A stretch of DNA of 64,000 nt from Allomesorhizobium camelthorni (GCF_011045125.1 NZ_JAAKZF010000009.1:1-64000); one strand, 5' to 3'. Shown: positions 33,477 through 43,911, counted from the first letter of the stretch. Notes: generated by a model not told the origin, from the letters alone. A program made the numbers and translations.

Positions 33477-35702
33477 ATGGCGAACCGAAACAAGACGCGC
33501 ATCGAACCGACCTTTGACGGTCCGGCGCGCGCAAAATCCTCGGCAGGCCTTTCGGTGAACGAGGACGATCGCGTCCTGCCGCGCCAGCGCAAGCCTGCGG
33601 CCAAGCGCAGATCCGAAAGCAGATCCGAAAAACGCACACGCGGCCGGGCGCGCAAGCGGCGCGGGCTGTTCGGCGGATTCGCGAGGCTGTTCTACTGGTG
33701 CTTCGTGCTGGCGCTCTGGGGCGGCATCGCCGCCGCCGGCACAGTCGCCTGGTATGGCGCCAAGATGCCGAGCGCCACGACCTGGGCCATTCCCGACCGC
33801 TCGCCCAACATCAAGATCGTTTCCGTCGACGGCAAGCTTGTCGCCAATCGCGGCATGACCGGCGGCGAAGCGGTCGGCCTGCACGAAATGTCGCCCTATA
33901 TTCCGCAGGCGGTCATGGCGATTGAGGATCGCCGCTTCTATTCGCATTTCGGCATCGATCCGATCGGCCTGGCGCGGGCCATGTTCGAGAACATAACGAA
34001 TGGCCGCTTCTCGCAGGGGGGGTCGACGCTGACGCAGCAGCTCGCGAAGAACCTGTTCCTGAAGCCCGACCGGACGATCGAGCGCAAGGTGCAGGAGGTG
34101 CTTCTGGCGTTCTGGCTGGAGCACAAGCACACCAAGGATCAGATTCTCGAAATGTATCTGAACCGGGTCTATTTCGGCTCCGGCTCCTATGGCGTGGAGG
34201 CGGCCTCGCGCCGCTATTTCGGCAAATCCGCGCGCGACGTGACGCTATCGGAGGCAGCACTTCTCGCAGGCCTCCTGAAGGCGCCGTCGCGGCTGTCGCC
34301 GGCGCGCGACCCCAAGGCCGCCGAAGGCCGCGCTCAGCTGGTGCTGGCGGCGATGCGCGGCGAGGGCATGATCGGAGAGAAGGAACTCACCGTCGCGATG
34401 AGTGCGCCGGCGACCCGCGCTACCGCCTATTGGACCGGCTCGGAGCACTACGTCGCCGACCGCATCATGGAGGAACTGCCTGGCCTGATCGGTGATGTCC
34501 GCGCCGATATCATCGTCGATAGCACCGTCGACCTGACGCTGCAGGATATCGCCGAAAAATCCATCCGCCGGCTGATCGCGGAGAATGGCGACAAGCTGAA
34601 CGTCAGCCAGGGCGCTCTGGTCTCGATCGACAATTCGGGCGCGGTGCGCGCCATGGTCGGCGGCTACGACTACGCCAACAGCCAGTTCGACCGCGCCTCC
34701 GAGGCGCGCCGCCAGCCCGGCTCGGCCTTCAAGCCCTTCGTCTTCCTGGCCGCGCTCGAACAGGGCCGCACCCCGGCCAGCGTGCGCACCGACGCGCCGA
34801 TCAGGATCGGCAAATGGACGCCGGAAAACTACAACGGCAAGTATTTCGGCAAGGTCACGCTGGCGACCGCGTTGGCCAAGTCGCTGAACTCCGTCGCGGC
34901 CCAGCTCACCATGGAGGTTGGCCCGGAAGCGGTCGTCGAGGCTGCCCACCGCATGGGCATCGAATCCGAGCTCCAGGCCAACACCTCGATCGCGCTCGGC
35001 ACCTCCGAAGTGACGCCGCTTGAGCTGACGGCGGCCTATGTTCCCTTCGCCAATGGCGGCTACCGCCCGGAAGTCCACTTCATCCGGCGGGTCACCACGA
35101 CCTCCGGCGAGGTGCTTTACGAAAACACTGGCGGCTCCGCGCCGCGAGTCATCCGGCCCGAGATCGTCGGTATGATGAATTCGATGATGACCGGGACGGT
35201 CGAGACCGGCACCGCCACCAAGGCCGGTTTTGCCTGGCCGGCCGCCGGCAAGACCGGCACCAGCCAGAAGTCGCGCGACGCCTGGTTCGTCGGTTATACC
35301 GCCAATCTGACCACCGGCGTCTGGTTCGGCAACGACGACGACGCCCCGATGAAAAAAGTCACCGGCGGCGCCCTGCCGGCGCAGGCGTGGCATGAATTCA
35401 TGGTGGCGGCGCATGAGGGCGTGCCGGTGGCGCGCCTGCCCGGCTCATGGACCCCCACACCGGCGACGACGCCCGGCTTCGAAGACGCCGTTTCCGAGGC
35501 GATCTCCGGGGCGGACAAGCCAGCCACCCAGGCGGCCCGTCAGAAGCGCGTTGTCGAGACGGTGGAGGCGGCGGGCGGCTTCGAGCTGCCGCGCCAGGAT
35601 GCGCCCACCGCTTCGATCCAACGCCCGGTGCCCCCTGCCGATGTCGGCGGTCCCGCGATAAAGCGCCAGACTTCCATCCTCGACATCATCCTAGGTAACT
35701 GA
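33477..35702 (+). CDS. class A penicillin-binding protein (PBP1-type)
   Basis: A 741-residue bifunctional peptidoglycan synthase. After a basic cytoplasmic N terminus comes one membrane helix (FYWCFVLALWGGIAAAGTVA, residues about 76-95). The glycosyltransferase domain (GT51) has EDRRFYSHFGIDP near residue 150 and GGSTLTQQLAKNLFL. The transpeptidase domain has the SXXK serine in GSAFKP (about residue 415), the SXN motif in KSLNS and KTGTS near residue 591. All catalytic motifs are present. The tail after residue 660 is Pro/Ala rich. The ATG at 33477 (MANRNK) is preferred to an upstream TTG at 33441. Confidence 0.93.
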   Translation: MANRNKTRIEPTFDGPARAKSSAGLSVNEDDRVLPRQRKPAAKRRSESRSEKRTRGRARKRRGLFGGFARLFYWCFVLALWGGIAAAGTVAWYGAKMPSATTWAIPDRSPNIKIVSVDGKLVANRGMTGGEAVGLHEMSPYIPQAVMAIEDRRFYSHFGIDPIGLARAMFENITNGRFSQGGSTLTQQLAKNLFLKPDRTIERKVQEVLLAFWLEHKHTKDQILEMYLNRVYFGSGSYGVEAASRRYFGKSARDVTLSEAALLAGLLKAPSRLSPARDPKAAEGRAQLVLAAMRGEGMIGEKELTVAMSAPATRATAYWTGSEHYVADRIMEELPGLIGDVRADIIVDSTVDLTLQDIAEKSIRRLIAENGDKLNVSQGALVSIDNSGAVRAMVGGYDYANSQFDRASEARRQPGSAFKPFVFLAALEQGRTPASVRTDAPIRIGKWTPENYNGKYFGKVTLATALAKSLNSVAAQLTMEVGPEAVVEAAHRMGIESELQANTSIALGTSEVTPLELTAAYVPFANGGYRPEVHFIRRVTTTSGEVLYENTGGSAPRVIRPEIVGMMNSMMTGTVETGTATKAGFAWPAAGKTGTSQKSRDAWFVGYTANLTTGVWFGNDDDAPMKKVTGGALPAQAWHEFMVAAHEGVPVARLPGSWTPTPATTPGFEDAVSEAISGADKPATQAARQKRVVETVEAAGGFELPRQDAPTASIQRPVPPADVGGPAIKRQTSILDIILGN

Positions 35703-35769
35703 GTCCAGGAATCGCCCCCTCGCCACCGGCCTGGCGTTCGGTTACATAGCGGGCTGGAGATTTGACCCG

Positions 35770-36519
35770 ATGGCCGAGATCGACACCCGAAAAACCATTG
35801 TGCTCACCGGCGCGAGCCGCGGCATAGGCCATGCCACGGTGAAGCGCTTTTCGCGCGAGGGCTGGCGCGTCATCACCTGCTCGCGGCAGGCCTTCACTGC
35901 CGACTGTCCCTGGCCGGCAGGCCCCGACGACCACATCAAGGTCGACCTTGCCGACCAGGAGGATGTCGGCATCGCCGTCTCGGAGATCCGCCACCGGCTC
36001 GAAGCGCATGGCGGCAAGCTGCACGCGCTGGTCAACAATGCCGGCATTTCGCCCAAGCTCAAGGACGGCAGCCGGATGAATTCCATCGATACGCCGATGC
36101 ATCTCTGGCGCGACGTGTTCCAGGTCAATTTCTTCGCGCCGATCATGCTGGCGCGGGGGCTGTTCAAAGAATTGGCAGCGGCCGGCGGCTCGATCGTCAA
36201 CGTCACCTCGATCGCCGGCACCCGCGTGCATCCATTTGCAGGAACGTCCTACGCCACCTCCAAAGCGGCCCTCGGCTCGCTTACTCGCGAAATGGCAGCA
36301 GATTTCGGCCCGCACGGCATTCGCGTCAACGCCATCGCCCCCGGCGAGATCGATACGGCGATCCTGTCGCCGGGCACGGAAAAGATCGTCGAGACGATAC
36401 CGCTGCGCCGGCTTGGCGCGACCTCGGAAGTCGCCGACATCATCTTCTTCCTGTGCTCGACCCAGGCGTCCTACGTCACCGGGTCCGAGATCCACATCAA
36501 TGGCGGCCAGCACGTCTGA
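35770..36519 (+). CDS. SDR family oxidoreductase
   Basis: A 249-residue classical short-chain dehydrogenase. It shows the cofactor motif TGASRGIG (residues about 12-19), NNAG near 95, the active-site Ser region NVTSIAG, the YATSK motif with catalytic Tyr and Lys, and APGEIDT. Cofactor preference cannot be read with certainty. It lies convergent to the MarR gene of the heterocycle operon; whether it belongs to that pathway is unclear, but a dehydrogenase in this place could act on a ring-opened product. Confidence 0.88.
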   Translation: MAEIDTRKTIVLTGASRGIGHATVKRFSREGWRVITCSRQAFTADCPWPAGPDDHIKVDLADQEDVGIAVSEIRHRLEAHGGKLHALVNNAGISPKLKDGSRMNSIDTPMHLWRDVFQVNFFAPIMLARGLFKELAAAGGSIVNVTSIAGTRVHPFAGTSYATSKAALGSLTREMAADFGPHGIRVNAIAPGEIDTAILSPGTEKIVETIPLRRLGATSEVADIIFFLCSTQASYVTGSEIHINGGQHV

Positions 36520-36576
36520 GCCGATCCCGAAATCCGGGCCGGGCTGACAGATCTCGCACGCGAGACACGCGCCCGC

Positions 36577-37038
36577 TCACGCCATCTTGGCCAGCAGCTT
36601 CATGAAGGTCGCGACCTCTTTCGGCGACAGCGGCGATAGCGTTTCGTCGGTGATCTTCTGCGCCAGCGGGATCAGCCGCTCGACCGCCTCGCGGCCCTCC
36701 GGCGTCAGGCTGACCAGTAGCCGGCGCTTGTCGACTTCATGCCTGGTCAGCTCGACAAAACCCCGCGCCTTGAGCCGGTCGATCACACCCTTCACCGTCG
36801 CCGCATCCATGGCGATCAGCTGGCCGAGCTGGTTCTGCGAGGTCTCGCCGACATCGTGCAGCTTGGCGAGCGCGGCGAATTGCGGCGGCGTCAGGTCGGC
36901 AATGTGGGCGGCAAAGATCGAGACGTGGCGCTGGTGCGCCCGGCGCAGAATGAAACCGACCTGGTCCTGCAACCGGTAGCCCTCGCCGTCCGGCTCCTCT
37001 GCGTCCACCAGCTTCAGGATGTTTTCCTCCGCGCTCAT
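36577..37038 (-). CDS. MarR family transcriptional regulator
   Basis: A 153-residue winged-helix regulator: LTPPQFAALAKLHDVGETSQ, then the recognition helix region LGQLIAMDAATVKGVIDRL, and the wing KARGFVELTRHEVDKRRLLV with the conserved Asp-Lys-Arg. MarR proteins usually bind a small aromatic ligand and leave their operator. It is the last gene of the operon, overlapping the DUF1185 gene by four bases, so it probably regulates that operon. A candidate operator lies upstream of the first gene (43943-43960). Confidence 0.88.
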   Translation of the reverse strand: MSAEENILKLVDAEEPDGEGYRLQDQVGFILRRAHQRHVSIFAAHIADLTPPQFAALAKLHDVGETSQNQLGQLIAMDAATVKGVIDRLKARGFVELTRHEVDKRRLLVSLTPEGREAVERLIPLAQKITDETLSPLSPKEVATFMKLLAKMA

Positions 37039-37619
37039 CGCAGGCCGTCCCAGGTCTTGATGCCGTCGGCTTCCAGCCCGCCCATGCGGTTGTGGATGCG
37101 CGGGCCGATGGTCATGGCGAGGCAGAACAGAATCTCGTCCGGCCGCGGGCCGTCGCTGACGCCGACCTCCATGGCATCGAAATGGCTGCGCACGTAAGCC
37201 GCGTTGATATGGCCGAGCGGCACGTCGAGCCGCGCGCCGAACGCGCCGACCTTCTTGGCCGACGGCACGATCGCCTTGGCGTCACCCAGCCTTTCGCGCA
37301 TGGCGTAGCCGCCCGGCACGTGCCACAGCGCGCCGTGCTCGAGCTCGCCGGCCATGCCGACGATCGCGCCCTTGCCGTAGCCGTCGATCGCCTTCGGGTC
37401 GCCGCCAAGCGCCGAAATCAGCCGGTCGGCAAGCATGAGGCCGAGCGGCTTCAGATCGTCCATGGCGCCCTGCAGCTCCTCGACATAGCGGCCCGCAAAC
37501 GGGTTCTTCACCAGCGCCAAGGCGGCCGCCCGCCGGCGCGGCTCGGCCGCCACCGGCCCGCCCTCGTGAAATATTTCTTCAGTCAGGACAGCGATCTTGC
37601 GGATGGGGAATTCAGGCAT
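37035..37619 (-). CDS. DUF1185 (AA_synth) family protein
   Basis: A 194-residue protein of the DUF1185 / 'amino acid synthesis' family: IRKIAVLTEEIFHEGG at the start, NPFAGRYVEELQ, GDPKAIDGYGKGAIVG, HGALWHVPGG and GPRPDEILFCLAM. Known structures of this family have a variant of the Bacillus chorismate-mutase fold; no reaction has been proven. The ATG at 37619 follows AGAGGAGC. It sits 13 bases after UPF0280 and overlaps MarR. Since the operon predicts a cyclic amide intermediate, a ring-opening role is conceivable; that is only a hypothesis. Confidence 0.82.
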   Translation of the reverse strand: MPEFPIRKIAVLTEEIFHEGGPVAAEPRRRAAALALVKNPFAGRYVEELQGAMDDLKPLGLMLADRLISALGGDPKAIDGYGKGAIVGMAGELEHGALWHVPGGYAMRERLGDAKAIVPSAKKVGAFGARLDVPLGHINAAYVRSHFDAMEVGVSDGPRPDEILFCLAMTIGPRIHNRMGGLEADGIKTWDGLR

Positions 37620-37632
37620 GGGCGGGCTCCTC

Positions 37633-38604
37633 TTAGCAATGCAATTCGGCCGACGTCTTGAACTGCCTGCATTCTGTCGCGCTCCCCCTCGAGGGGGAGA
37701 TGTCCGGCAGGGCAGAGGGGGCAGCGTCGAGTACATTTTTGGAAGTTGGGACTTTGCCCCGGTTCTCGGACGCAAGCGCTCCACAGACGCGGCTCTCACC
37801 CGCCAGAAACAGCGCCGCGGCATGGATTAAACCCCGCTCGCGGCAATCCTCGGCGAGAGCGAGTCCGGCGTCGAGTGCCTCCGCCACCTCCGCGCCGGAA
37901 AGCGCGCCAACCCCTACCGTCACCAATCTCTCCCCGAGATCGCTGTCGGGCTGGAGCAACGAGGCCGGCGCCCGCTCGACCGCCGGATGGCCCGGCAGGT
38001 CGACGGCGTTGGCGATGATCGTCACGGCCGCATCAGCCGCGGCGGCGTCTTTCGCCAGCACCGTGACCGCGTCGGCGATACCGAGTGAATGGCTGCGCCC
38101 GCGCCAGCCCGAAGTGGCGACGCCGCGCACCGGGTCTTCTGCCCGGATCGTCACCCGGTCGGCAAGACCGTGGCCGGTGCCGGCAATCGCTATCGTCACC
38201 GACTGAGCGTCGGCGAGGTGCAGCGCGCTGTCGCCGCCGTTGTTGACATAGGCCTTTTGCAGCGCCCGCCCTGCTAGCATCGCCGCCATGATCTCGTCGG
38301 CGACCGAGCCGGCGACCGCCGCCATCGGTGTGATGAAGGTTTTCGCATGGGGACAGACCGCGCGCTCCATCCGTTGCGCCGTCGGACCAGCGAAACCTCG
38401 CGGCCGCAGGCCGGCCGGGCTGCGAAGTTCCGGCAATTCCCTAACAAGCTCGGTCAAAATCGTCTCGAAGCGAGCGACCGCCTGGCCGTAGGCGGCGTGC
38501 ATCTCGGAAGCGTCACCAAACGCCTCGATGATAAGGTCTATCGGGCCGTGGTTGAGGTGAAGCCGCCGCCCGTCCTCCAGCCAACTTGCAAGCGGGCCGG
38601 TCAC
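37633..38604 (-). CDS. UPF0280 family protein (ApbE-like superfamily)
   Basis: A 323-residue protein whose GTG start overlaps the stop of the preceding gene (GTGA) and has GGAGG six bases upstream; an ATG at 38652 would overlap by 52 bases and is less likely. The UPF0280 core runs through GPIDLIIEAFGD, FITPMAAVAGSVADEI, AYVNNGGDSALHL and GVATSGWRGRSHSLGIAD, similar in layout to ApbE flavin transferases; the Thr-Ser-Gly-Trp segment takes the place of the ApbE TSG motif. Function is unproven. The last 25 or so residues are encoded by a dispersed palindromic repeat (37682-37722) and are not part of the family. Confidence 0.8.
   Translation of the reverse strand: MTGPLASWLEDGRRLHLNHGPIDLIIEAFGDASEMHAAYGQAVARFETILTELVRELPELRSPAGLRPRGFAGPTAQRMERAVCPHAKTFITPMAAVAGSVADEIMAAMLAGRALQKAYVNNGGDSALHLADAQSVTIAIAGTGHGLADRVTIRAEDPVRGVATSGWRGRSHSLGIADAVTVLAKDAAAADAAVTIIANAVDLPGHPAVERAPASLLQPDSDLGERLVTVGVGALSGAEVAEALDAGLALAEDCRERGLIHAAALFLAGESRVCGALASENRGKVPTSKNVLDAAPSALPDISPSRGSATECRQFKTSAELHC
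37682..37722. repeat. dispersed palindromic repeat at the UPF0280 3' end
   Basis: Contains CTCCCCCTCGAGGGGGAG followed by ATGTCCGGCAGGGCAGAG, the same core as the inverted pair at 50979-51135. It lies inside the coding frame and forms part of the C-terminal tail. Confidence 0.7.
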
Positions 38605-40136
38605 GAGGAGCCTCCGGGCGGCACGCGGCGTAGTTGTTGCAGCGGCGGCCACGGATTATCCGCAGGCGCTGCTTTTTGCGTGCGCGGATTCAGATATTCT
38701 CCGCCGGACGCGACGATGTCTTCAATGGCGCGGATTTCCGAGACGTAGCCGCCGAGGCGAAGATAATCGTCGCGGCGCAACGTGAATTCGATCGGCGCGA
38801 CCAAAGCCGGCGTCGGCACATAGCCGAAGGCGTTTTCCGGCACGCGCATCACGTCTACCATCAAGGTGATGCCGCCGCCCGGCCAGACATAGGTGGGCGC
38901 GCCGCCGACCGTGACATAGGTCTTCAGGCCCTGCACCGAGCGGGTCAGATTGACCGGGTTTTCGACCACGCCGGCCCTCAGAGACCCGCCCGCCCCGCCG
39001 ACGAACAGCACCGTGCACAGAGCCGGCTCGCAATTGTCCTCAATCAGCCCGACTGATTTGCGCAGCCTCTCCGGGAAAGACTTTTCGACAGGCTTCAGAT
39101 TGTCGTCCAGCTCGAAATAGGCGAACTGCTCGCCTGTTGTCGAAACCATCAGCAGCGACAGTCCGGGCCGCGCGCCCTTCTTCGGGTTCCAGTCGCCCAA
39201 TATGCTAAGCGGGTCGGAAATCGTCGTGCCGCCCCAGCCGATGCCGGGCTCCGAAACCTTGAAGTAGCGGCCAGGCGTCGAGCGGCGGCCGATGATTTTT
39301 ATGCCGGTGTCTTCCCAGCCCAGCACCTTGCCGGCCTGATGCTCCGAAACCACGCCGGTGATGTGATCGTCCACCACGACGACCTCGTCAACCAGTCCCC
39401 GCCATTGCGTCGCGAACATCCCGATCGTCGCCGAGCCACAGCCGACGCGCATGCGGTGTTCTGTTTGCCCGTCGATGACCGGCGCCTTGCCGGCCTCGAC
39501 GATGACGGTCGCACCGCCGTCGACCGCAAGCTCGACCGGCTTGCGGTTGCACAGGTCGAGCAGCGTTTCGCAGGTGACGCGGCCTTCGGATTTCGAGCCG
39601 CCGGTCAGGTGGTGAACGCCGCCGAGCGACAGCATCTGCGAGCCGTATTCGCCGGTAGTGACATGGCCGACAGCCTCGCCCTGCGCCCGCACCGTCGCCG
39701 TTTCCGGGCCGATATGGCGGTCGGTATCGATCTTCACCTTGACGCCGCAATAGGAAAAAATACCCTCGGTGACAACGGTCACGAGATCGACGCCCTCGAC
39801 CTCCTGGCTGACGATGAAGGGCGCGGGCTTGTAGTCGGGATAGGTCGTGCCGGCGCCGATGGCCGTGACGAAGCGCTTTCCCGTGTTGACCAGTTCGCCG
39901 TCCCATTCCTCGCCGGCGAAGGGCACGACGGCGGAGCCGGCATCGGCGGTATGTTCCAAAATGGTCAGCGGGTCGCAGCGCACGATCCTGCCGCCGACAT
40001 TGCCGTAGCGGTCGCAGGCCCCGGTGCGGCCCTCGGCGATGTAGCACATGACCGGGCAGGCGTCGCAGCGGATCTTTTCGCCGACCTGTTTTGCTCCGAC
40101 TTCTGTCGTCTCGAAGCGCTCGGACAATTCGCTCAT
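38601..40136 (-). CDS. 6-hydroxynicotinate reductase-like protein
   Basis: A 511-residue protein matching what databases label 6-hydroxynicotinate reductase in rhizobia (the clostridial enzyme reduces 6-hydroxynicotinate to 1,4,5,6-tetrahydro-6-oxonicotinate with ferredoxin). A four-cysteine cluster near the N terminus, C24-X2-C27-X3-C31-X9-C41 ([20 protein letters not shown]), suggests an iron-sulfur site. Further blocks are [33 protein letters not shown] and [10 protein letters not shown]. It overlaps the fused Mo/FeS gene and UPF0280 by four bases each. The name is by homology; substrate is not shown by the sequence. Confidence 0.8.
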   Translation of the reverse strand: MSELSERFETTEVGAKQVGEKIRCDACPVMCYIAEGRTGACDRYGNVGGRIVRCDPLTILEHTADAGSAVVPFAGEEWDGELVNTGKRFVTAIGAGTTYPDYKPAPFIVSQEVEGVDLVTVVTEGIFSYCGVKVKIDTDRHIGPETATVRAQGEAVGHVTTGEYGSQMLSLGGVHHLTGGSKSEGRVTCETLLDLCNRKPVELAVDGGATVIVEAGKAPVIDGQTEHRMRVGCGSATIGMFATQWRGLVDEVVVVDDHITGVVSEHQAGKVLGWEDTGIKIIGRRSTPGRYFKVSEPGIGWGGTTISDPLSILGDWNPKKGARPGLSLLMVSTTGEQFAYFELDDNLKPVEKSFPERLRKSVGLIEDNCEPALCTVLFVGGAGGSLRAGVVENPVNLTRSVQGLKTYVTVGGAPTYVWPGGGITLMVDVMRVPENAFGYVPTPALVAPIEFTLRRDDYLRLGGYVSEIRAIEDIVASGGEYLNPRTQKAAPADNPWPPLQQLRRVPPGGSS

Positions 40137-43051
40137 GCCTTGGCCTCCGCCTCGCGGATCGCCGCGCGGATGCGGCTCGGCGTCGCCGGAATTTTGGTCA
40201 CGAGAATGCCGGTGGCATGGCGGATTGCATTGAGGATCGCGGGTGCTGTCGGGATCAGCACATGCTCGCCCAACCCCTTGGCTCCGAAGGGTCCTTCCGG
40301 ATCCGGAACTTCTATCAGGATGCTTTCGATCGGCGGCACGTCGCCGATCGTCGGGATGAGATAGTCGTGCAGGTTTTCGGTGCGGCCCGGAATATACTCC
40401 TCCATCAGCGCCATGCCGATGCCCTGGGCGATGCCGCCCTCGATCTGGCCTTCGGCGAGCAGAGGATTGATCGCCTTACCGACATCGTGCGCGGCTGTGA
40501 ACTTGATCAGCTTCACCGTGCCAAGTTTCATATCGACTTCGAGTTCGGCGATCTGCGCTCCGAAGCCGTACTGGGCATAGGGTTTACCCTGGCCCTTGGC
40601 ATCGAGCGGCGTGACCGGCGGATCGTAGGTTTCCTCCGCGCCGAAGACAAAGCCGTCGGCGTCGGCTTTCATGCCGGCGAGAGCGAGGCGGCGGACCGCA
40701 TCGCCCTCACGGATGACGAGCACGGCGCCCTCGAATTGCAGCGCCGCCATTTCCGACACATTGGCGAAGCGCAGGATTTTTTCGCGCAAACTCCGCCCAG
40801 CCCTTTCCGCCGCTTTGCCGCTGACAAAAGTTTGGCGCGAGGCCGACGTCTTGCCGGCATCGGGCGTGATTGCGGTGTCGGCGCTCTTCAACCGAAGCGT
40901 TTCGAGCGGCACGCCCAGCGCATCCGCCGCGATCTGGGCAATGACCGTGTTGGAGCCCTGGCCGATGTCGACCGCGCCCTGATGCAGGATAACCGCCCCG
41001 TCGGGCGAGATGCCGAGCTTTATCGTGGAAGGGTTCGGCAGCGAAGTGTTGCCGCAGCCGTACCAGCACGAAGCGATGCCGACGCCGCGCTTGCGGTCGC
41101 CGTGTTTCGCATTGAAGCTCTCCGCGTCGGCAAGCGCCCGCGCCCAATGCGGCTTCAGCGCTTCGAGGCAATCGGCAATGCCGACACCTGCCGAAAGCAC
41201 CTGCCCGGTAACCGTTTCGCACCCGTTTCGAAGCCCATTCTTCAAGCGGAACTCAAGGCGATCCACATTTAGCTTGGCGGCAAGCTCGTCATACTGCGTC
41301 TCCTGCATGATCGTCGCCTGCGGCACGCCGAAACCGCGAAACGCGCCGGAGATTGGCCCGTTGGTGTGGATGGCGCGGCCCTCTGCTCGGTAGTGCGGCG
41401 TCACATAAGGACCCGACGCATGAACCGGAACGCGGTTGGCCACCGTCGGCCCCCAGCTCGCATAGGCGCCGGTATTAAAATCGCCGGAAAAGATCATACC
41501 GCAGATGGCGCCGTCGGCATCGGCTCCAACGGTCGCCCGCATCGACGCCGGATGGCGCTTGGTCGTCGACGTCATGGATTCGTTGCGGGTGTAAACGATG
41601 GCGGCCGGGCGCCCGGTCTTCAGCGCCACAAGCCCGATCAGCGGCTGCAGCGAGACGTCGAGCTTGGAGCCGAAGCCGCCGCCTGCGGCTGTCGGCACGA
41701 TGCGGACCTTTTCGGGCGGCAGGCCGAGCACTTTCGCCGTGTCGTCGCGATCCATATAGGGCGCCTGCGTGCAGGCGGTGACGACCAGCGTGTCGCCGTC
41801 CATGTAGGCGAAGCCGGCCTCCGGCTCGATGTAGGCGTGCTCGACATAGGAGGTCTCGATCGTGCCAGAGACGATGTGGGTGGCCGCGGCGAGGGCGGAT
41901 TCGGGGTCGCCGCGCTCGACGAAGCCTGCCGTTAGAAGATTTTTGGCGCGCCCGGCATGGATCTCGAACGCCCCATCGGCCTGCGCCTGGCTGGATTCCA
42001 GCACATAAGGCAGCTCGGTCCAGGTCACCGGGAATTTGGTCAGGTCGAGATCGGCGATCGCGGCGCGCTCGCCGGCAATCAGCGCCACAGCCTCGCCGCG
42101 GAAACGCGCCCTGCCCTCTGCAAGCGCCGGCTGGTCAGCGAAGGGCGGGATAACGCCGAAGCAATTCTTTCCCGGAATGTCGGCGGCGGTGAAGACGCCG
42201 GCGATACCAGGACTTGCCGCCACATAGGCATCAAGGTCGCCGAACGAGAACCGAGCGTGATAATGCGGGGAACGCACCACCAGGACGTAAAGCGCGTCGG
42301 CCGGAAAGGAGTCGCCGCCAAATTTTTCCGCGCCGCTGACCTTTGCCAAACCGTCGAGTCTGACTGGGGACGCGCCGACGGCACGGCCGGCGGGCGGGAG
42401 GCGGCGGTCCAATCCTGCCTCGTTCCATTCGGAGGCGAGGACAATCGGCATCCGCCCCTCACCCTTACCCTCTCCCAGTGAAGGACGGGGAGAGGGGGGC
42501 GTCAGCGTTGCGGCAGTCTCCCTTCTCCCCGTCACTTGCGGGGAGAAGGTGCCGGCAGGCGGATGAGGGGCAGCGCCGGCGTTCGCTTGTTCGGCATACC
42601 GCGAAGCCCCCATTACTGCGGCGATGATTTTCCGATAACCGGTGCAGCGGCACAGCACGCCGCCGAGCGCGTCCCGGACCTCGCTCTCATCGGGATGCGG
42701 GTTCCTGTCGAGCAGCGCCGTCGCGGCTATCAGCAGGCCCGGCGTGCAGATGCCGCACTGGGCAGCGCCCTGTTCGAGGAAGGACGCCTGCAGCGCCGAC
42801 AGGCTGCCATTGGCGAGGCCCTCCACCGTGCGGACCTTTCGGCCCGACACGGAGGCGGCGGGAACCAGGCAGCCGCACACGGGCTCGCCGTCGAGAAGCA
42901 CGGTGCAGGCGCCGCAATCGCCGGCGTCACAGCCGACCTTGGTGCCGGTCAGGCGCAGTTCCTCGCGCAGCACCGATGCCAGCCGCGCAACCGGCGAGAC
43001 AGCAACCGCCACGGCGGCGCCGTTGAGCTCGAAATCGATATGCGTATTCAT
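40133..43051 (-). CDS. fused 2Fe-2S / molybdopterin hydroxylase, xanthine dehydrogenase family
   Basis: A 972-residue fusion of the small and large subunits of a molybdenum hydroxylase. Residues 1-155 hold two 2Fe-2S clusters: C41, C46, C49, C59 and C99, C102, C134, C136. From about residue 205 follows the molybdopterin part ([75 protein letters not shown]). Enzymes of this family hydroxylate N-heterocycles such as nicotinate. The linker at residues about 159-201 is encoded by palindromic repeat DNA that also occurs between genes at 59751-59775. It overlaps its neighbours by four bases on both sides and works with the FAD subunit. Confidence 0.88.
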   Translation of the reverse strand: MNTHIDFELNGAAVAVAVSPVARLASVLREELRLTGTKVGCDAGDCGACTVLLDGEPVCGCLVPAASVSGRKVRTVEGLANGSLSALQASFLEQGAAQCGICTPGLLIAATALLDRNPHPDESEVRDALGGVLCRCTGYRKIIAAVMGASRYAEQANAGAAPHPPAGTFSPQVTGRRETAATLTPPSPRPSLGEGKGEGRMPIVLASEWNEAGLDRRLPPAGRAVGASPVRLDGLAKVSGAEKFGGDSFPADALYVLVVRSPHYHARFSFGDLDAYVAASPGIAGVFTAADIPGKNCFGVIPPFADQPALAEGRARFRGEAVALIAGERAAIADLDLTKFPVTWTELPYVLESSQAQADGAFEIHAGRAKNLLTAGFVERGDPESALAAATHIVSGTIETSYVEHAYIEPEAGFAYMDGDTLVVTACTQAPYMDRDDTAKVLGLPPEKVRIVPTAAGGGFGSKLDVSLQPLIGLVALKTGRPAAIVYTRNESMTSTTKRHPASMRATVGADADGAICGMIFSGDFNTGAYASWGPTVANRVPVHASGPYVTPHYRAEGRAIHTNGPISGAFRGFGVPQATIMQETQYDELAAKLNVDRLEFRLKNGLRNGCETVTGQVLSAGVGIADCLEALKPHWARALADAESFNAKHGDRKRGVGIASCWYGCGNTSLPNPSTIKLGISPDGAVILHQGAVDIGQGSNTVIAQIAADALGVPLETLRLKSADTAITPDAGKTSASRQTFVSGKAAERAGRSLREKILRFANVSEMAALQFEGAVLVIREGDAVRRLALAGMKADADGFVFGAEETYDPPVTPLDAKGQGKPYAQYGFGAQIAELEVDMKLGTVKLIKFTAAHDVGKAINPLLAEGQIEGGIAQGIGMALMEEYIPGRTENLHDYLIPTIGDVPPIESILIEVPDPEGPFGAKGLGEHVLIPTAPAILNAIRHATGILVTKIPATPSRIRAAIREAEAKA
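42449..42575. repeat. palindromic repeat inside the molybdenum hydroxylase gene
   Basis: Two GC-rich hairpins (CTCTCCC...GGGGAGAG and CTTCTCCCCG...CGGGGAGAAG) flanked by inverted GCCCCTCA-type ends. The 25 bases 42551-42575 are identical to 59751-59775 between two genes. The insertion is in frame and codes for a Pro/Gly/Arg-rich linker. Confidence 0.8.
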
Positions 43052-43911
43052 GCAACCACCGTTTCGGCACCGGAATGAGCGCTGGCAGCCATGACCGCGC
43101 GAAAAACGATCTCACGCGCGGCGTCGAGCCGGTATTCCGCGGTGCCGCGCACGTCGTCGATCGGAGCAAGCTCGGCCAGTCGCGCCTCGGCGACAATATC
43201 CCGGAGCGCCGGCCCGGCGGGCAGCCCGCGCAATGCGGCTTCCAGGCCGGTCAGGCGTTTGGCCACCGCCGAGCAGGAGCCCACCGCGATAGCCGCGTCA
43301 GCTATGCGGCCGTCCTCGCCCACGGCAATCCGTGCGGCGGCCATGGCGATCGAAATGACCAGATAGCGCCGCGCGCCGAGCTTCTGGAAATTCGACGCGC
43401 CGACGGCCGAGCTCCTCGGCACGCGGATCGCGGTCACCATTTCGCCGGGTAGCAAGGCCGTGCGGCGATTGCCCAGGATAAAATCGCCCAGCGGCAGATG
43501 CCGCGTCCCGCCGAGCGAACGCAGTTCGGCATCCGCGTCGAGGATCAGCAGAGGCGGTACGCCGTCTGCGGCCGGCGAGGCGTTGCAGAGATTGCCGGCG
43601 ACGGTGGCGGTATTCTGGATCTGCACCGAGCCGACCTCGCGGGCGGCCTGCCACAACGCGTCGAATGCAGGCGGAAGGTCCGCCTTGACGATATCGGTCC
43701 ATGTCGTGCGCGCGCCGATGATAAAATGCGATGCGGTTTCGGCGATGCCGCGCAGTCCCGCGAGCCCGTTTATGTCTAGGACGTTTTCCCTGAGTGGCTT
43801 TGACCCCAATGCGGGATAAAAATCCGTGCCGCCGGCCAGGACCCGCCATTGCGTCTTGCCCAAAAGGGCAAGCGCATCGTCGAGATCGGTGGGTTTCGCG
43901 TAACGCATCAC
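43048..43911 (-). CDS. FAD-binding subunit of the molybdenum hydroxylase
   Basis: A 287-residue xanthine dehydrogenase FAD subunit (CoxM/CutM type): [16 protein letters not shown], the FAD-binding [22 protein letters not shown], and the second flavin motif [15 protein letters not shown] near residue 100. Start is either GTG 43911 (six bases after GGGAGG) or ATG 43908. It is the first gene of the six-gene operon and passes electrons from the 2Fe-2S clusters to the acceptor. A palindromic operator candidate lies 32 bases upstream. Confidence 0.9.
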   Translation of the reverse strand: MMRYAKPTDLDDALALLGKTQWRVLAGGTDFYPALGSKPLRENVLDINGLAGLRGIAETASHFIIGARTTWTDIVKADLPPAFDALWQAAREVGSVQIQNTATVAGNLCNASPAADGVPPLLILDADAELRSLGGTRHLPLGDFILGNRRTALLPGEMVTAIRVPRSSAVGASNFQKLGARRYLVISIAMAAARIAVGEDGRIADAAIAVGSCSAVAKRLTGLEAALRGLPAGPALRDIVAEARLAELAPIDDVRGTAEYRLDAAREIVFRAVMAASAHSGAETVVA

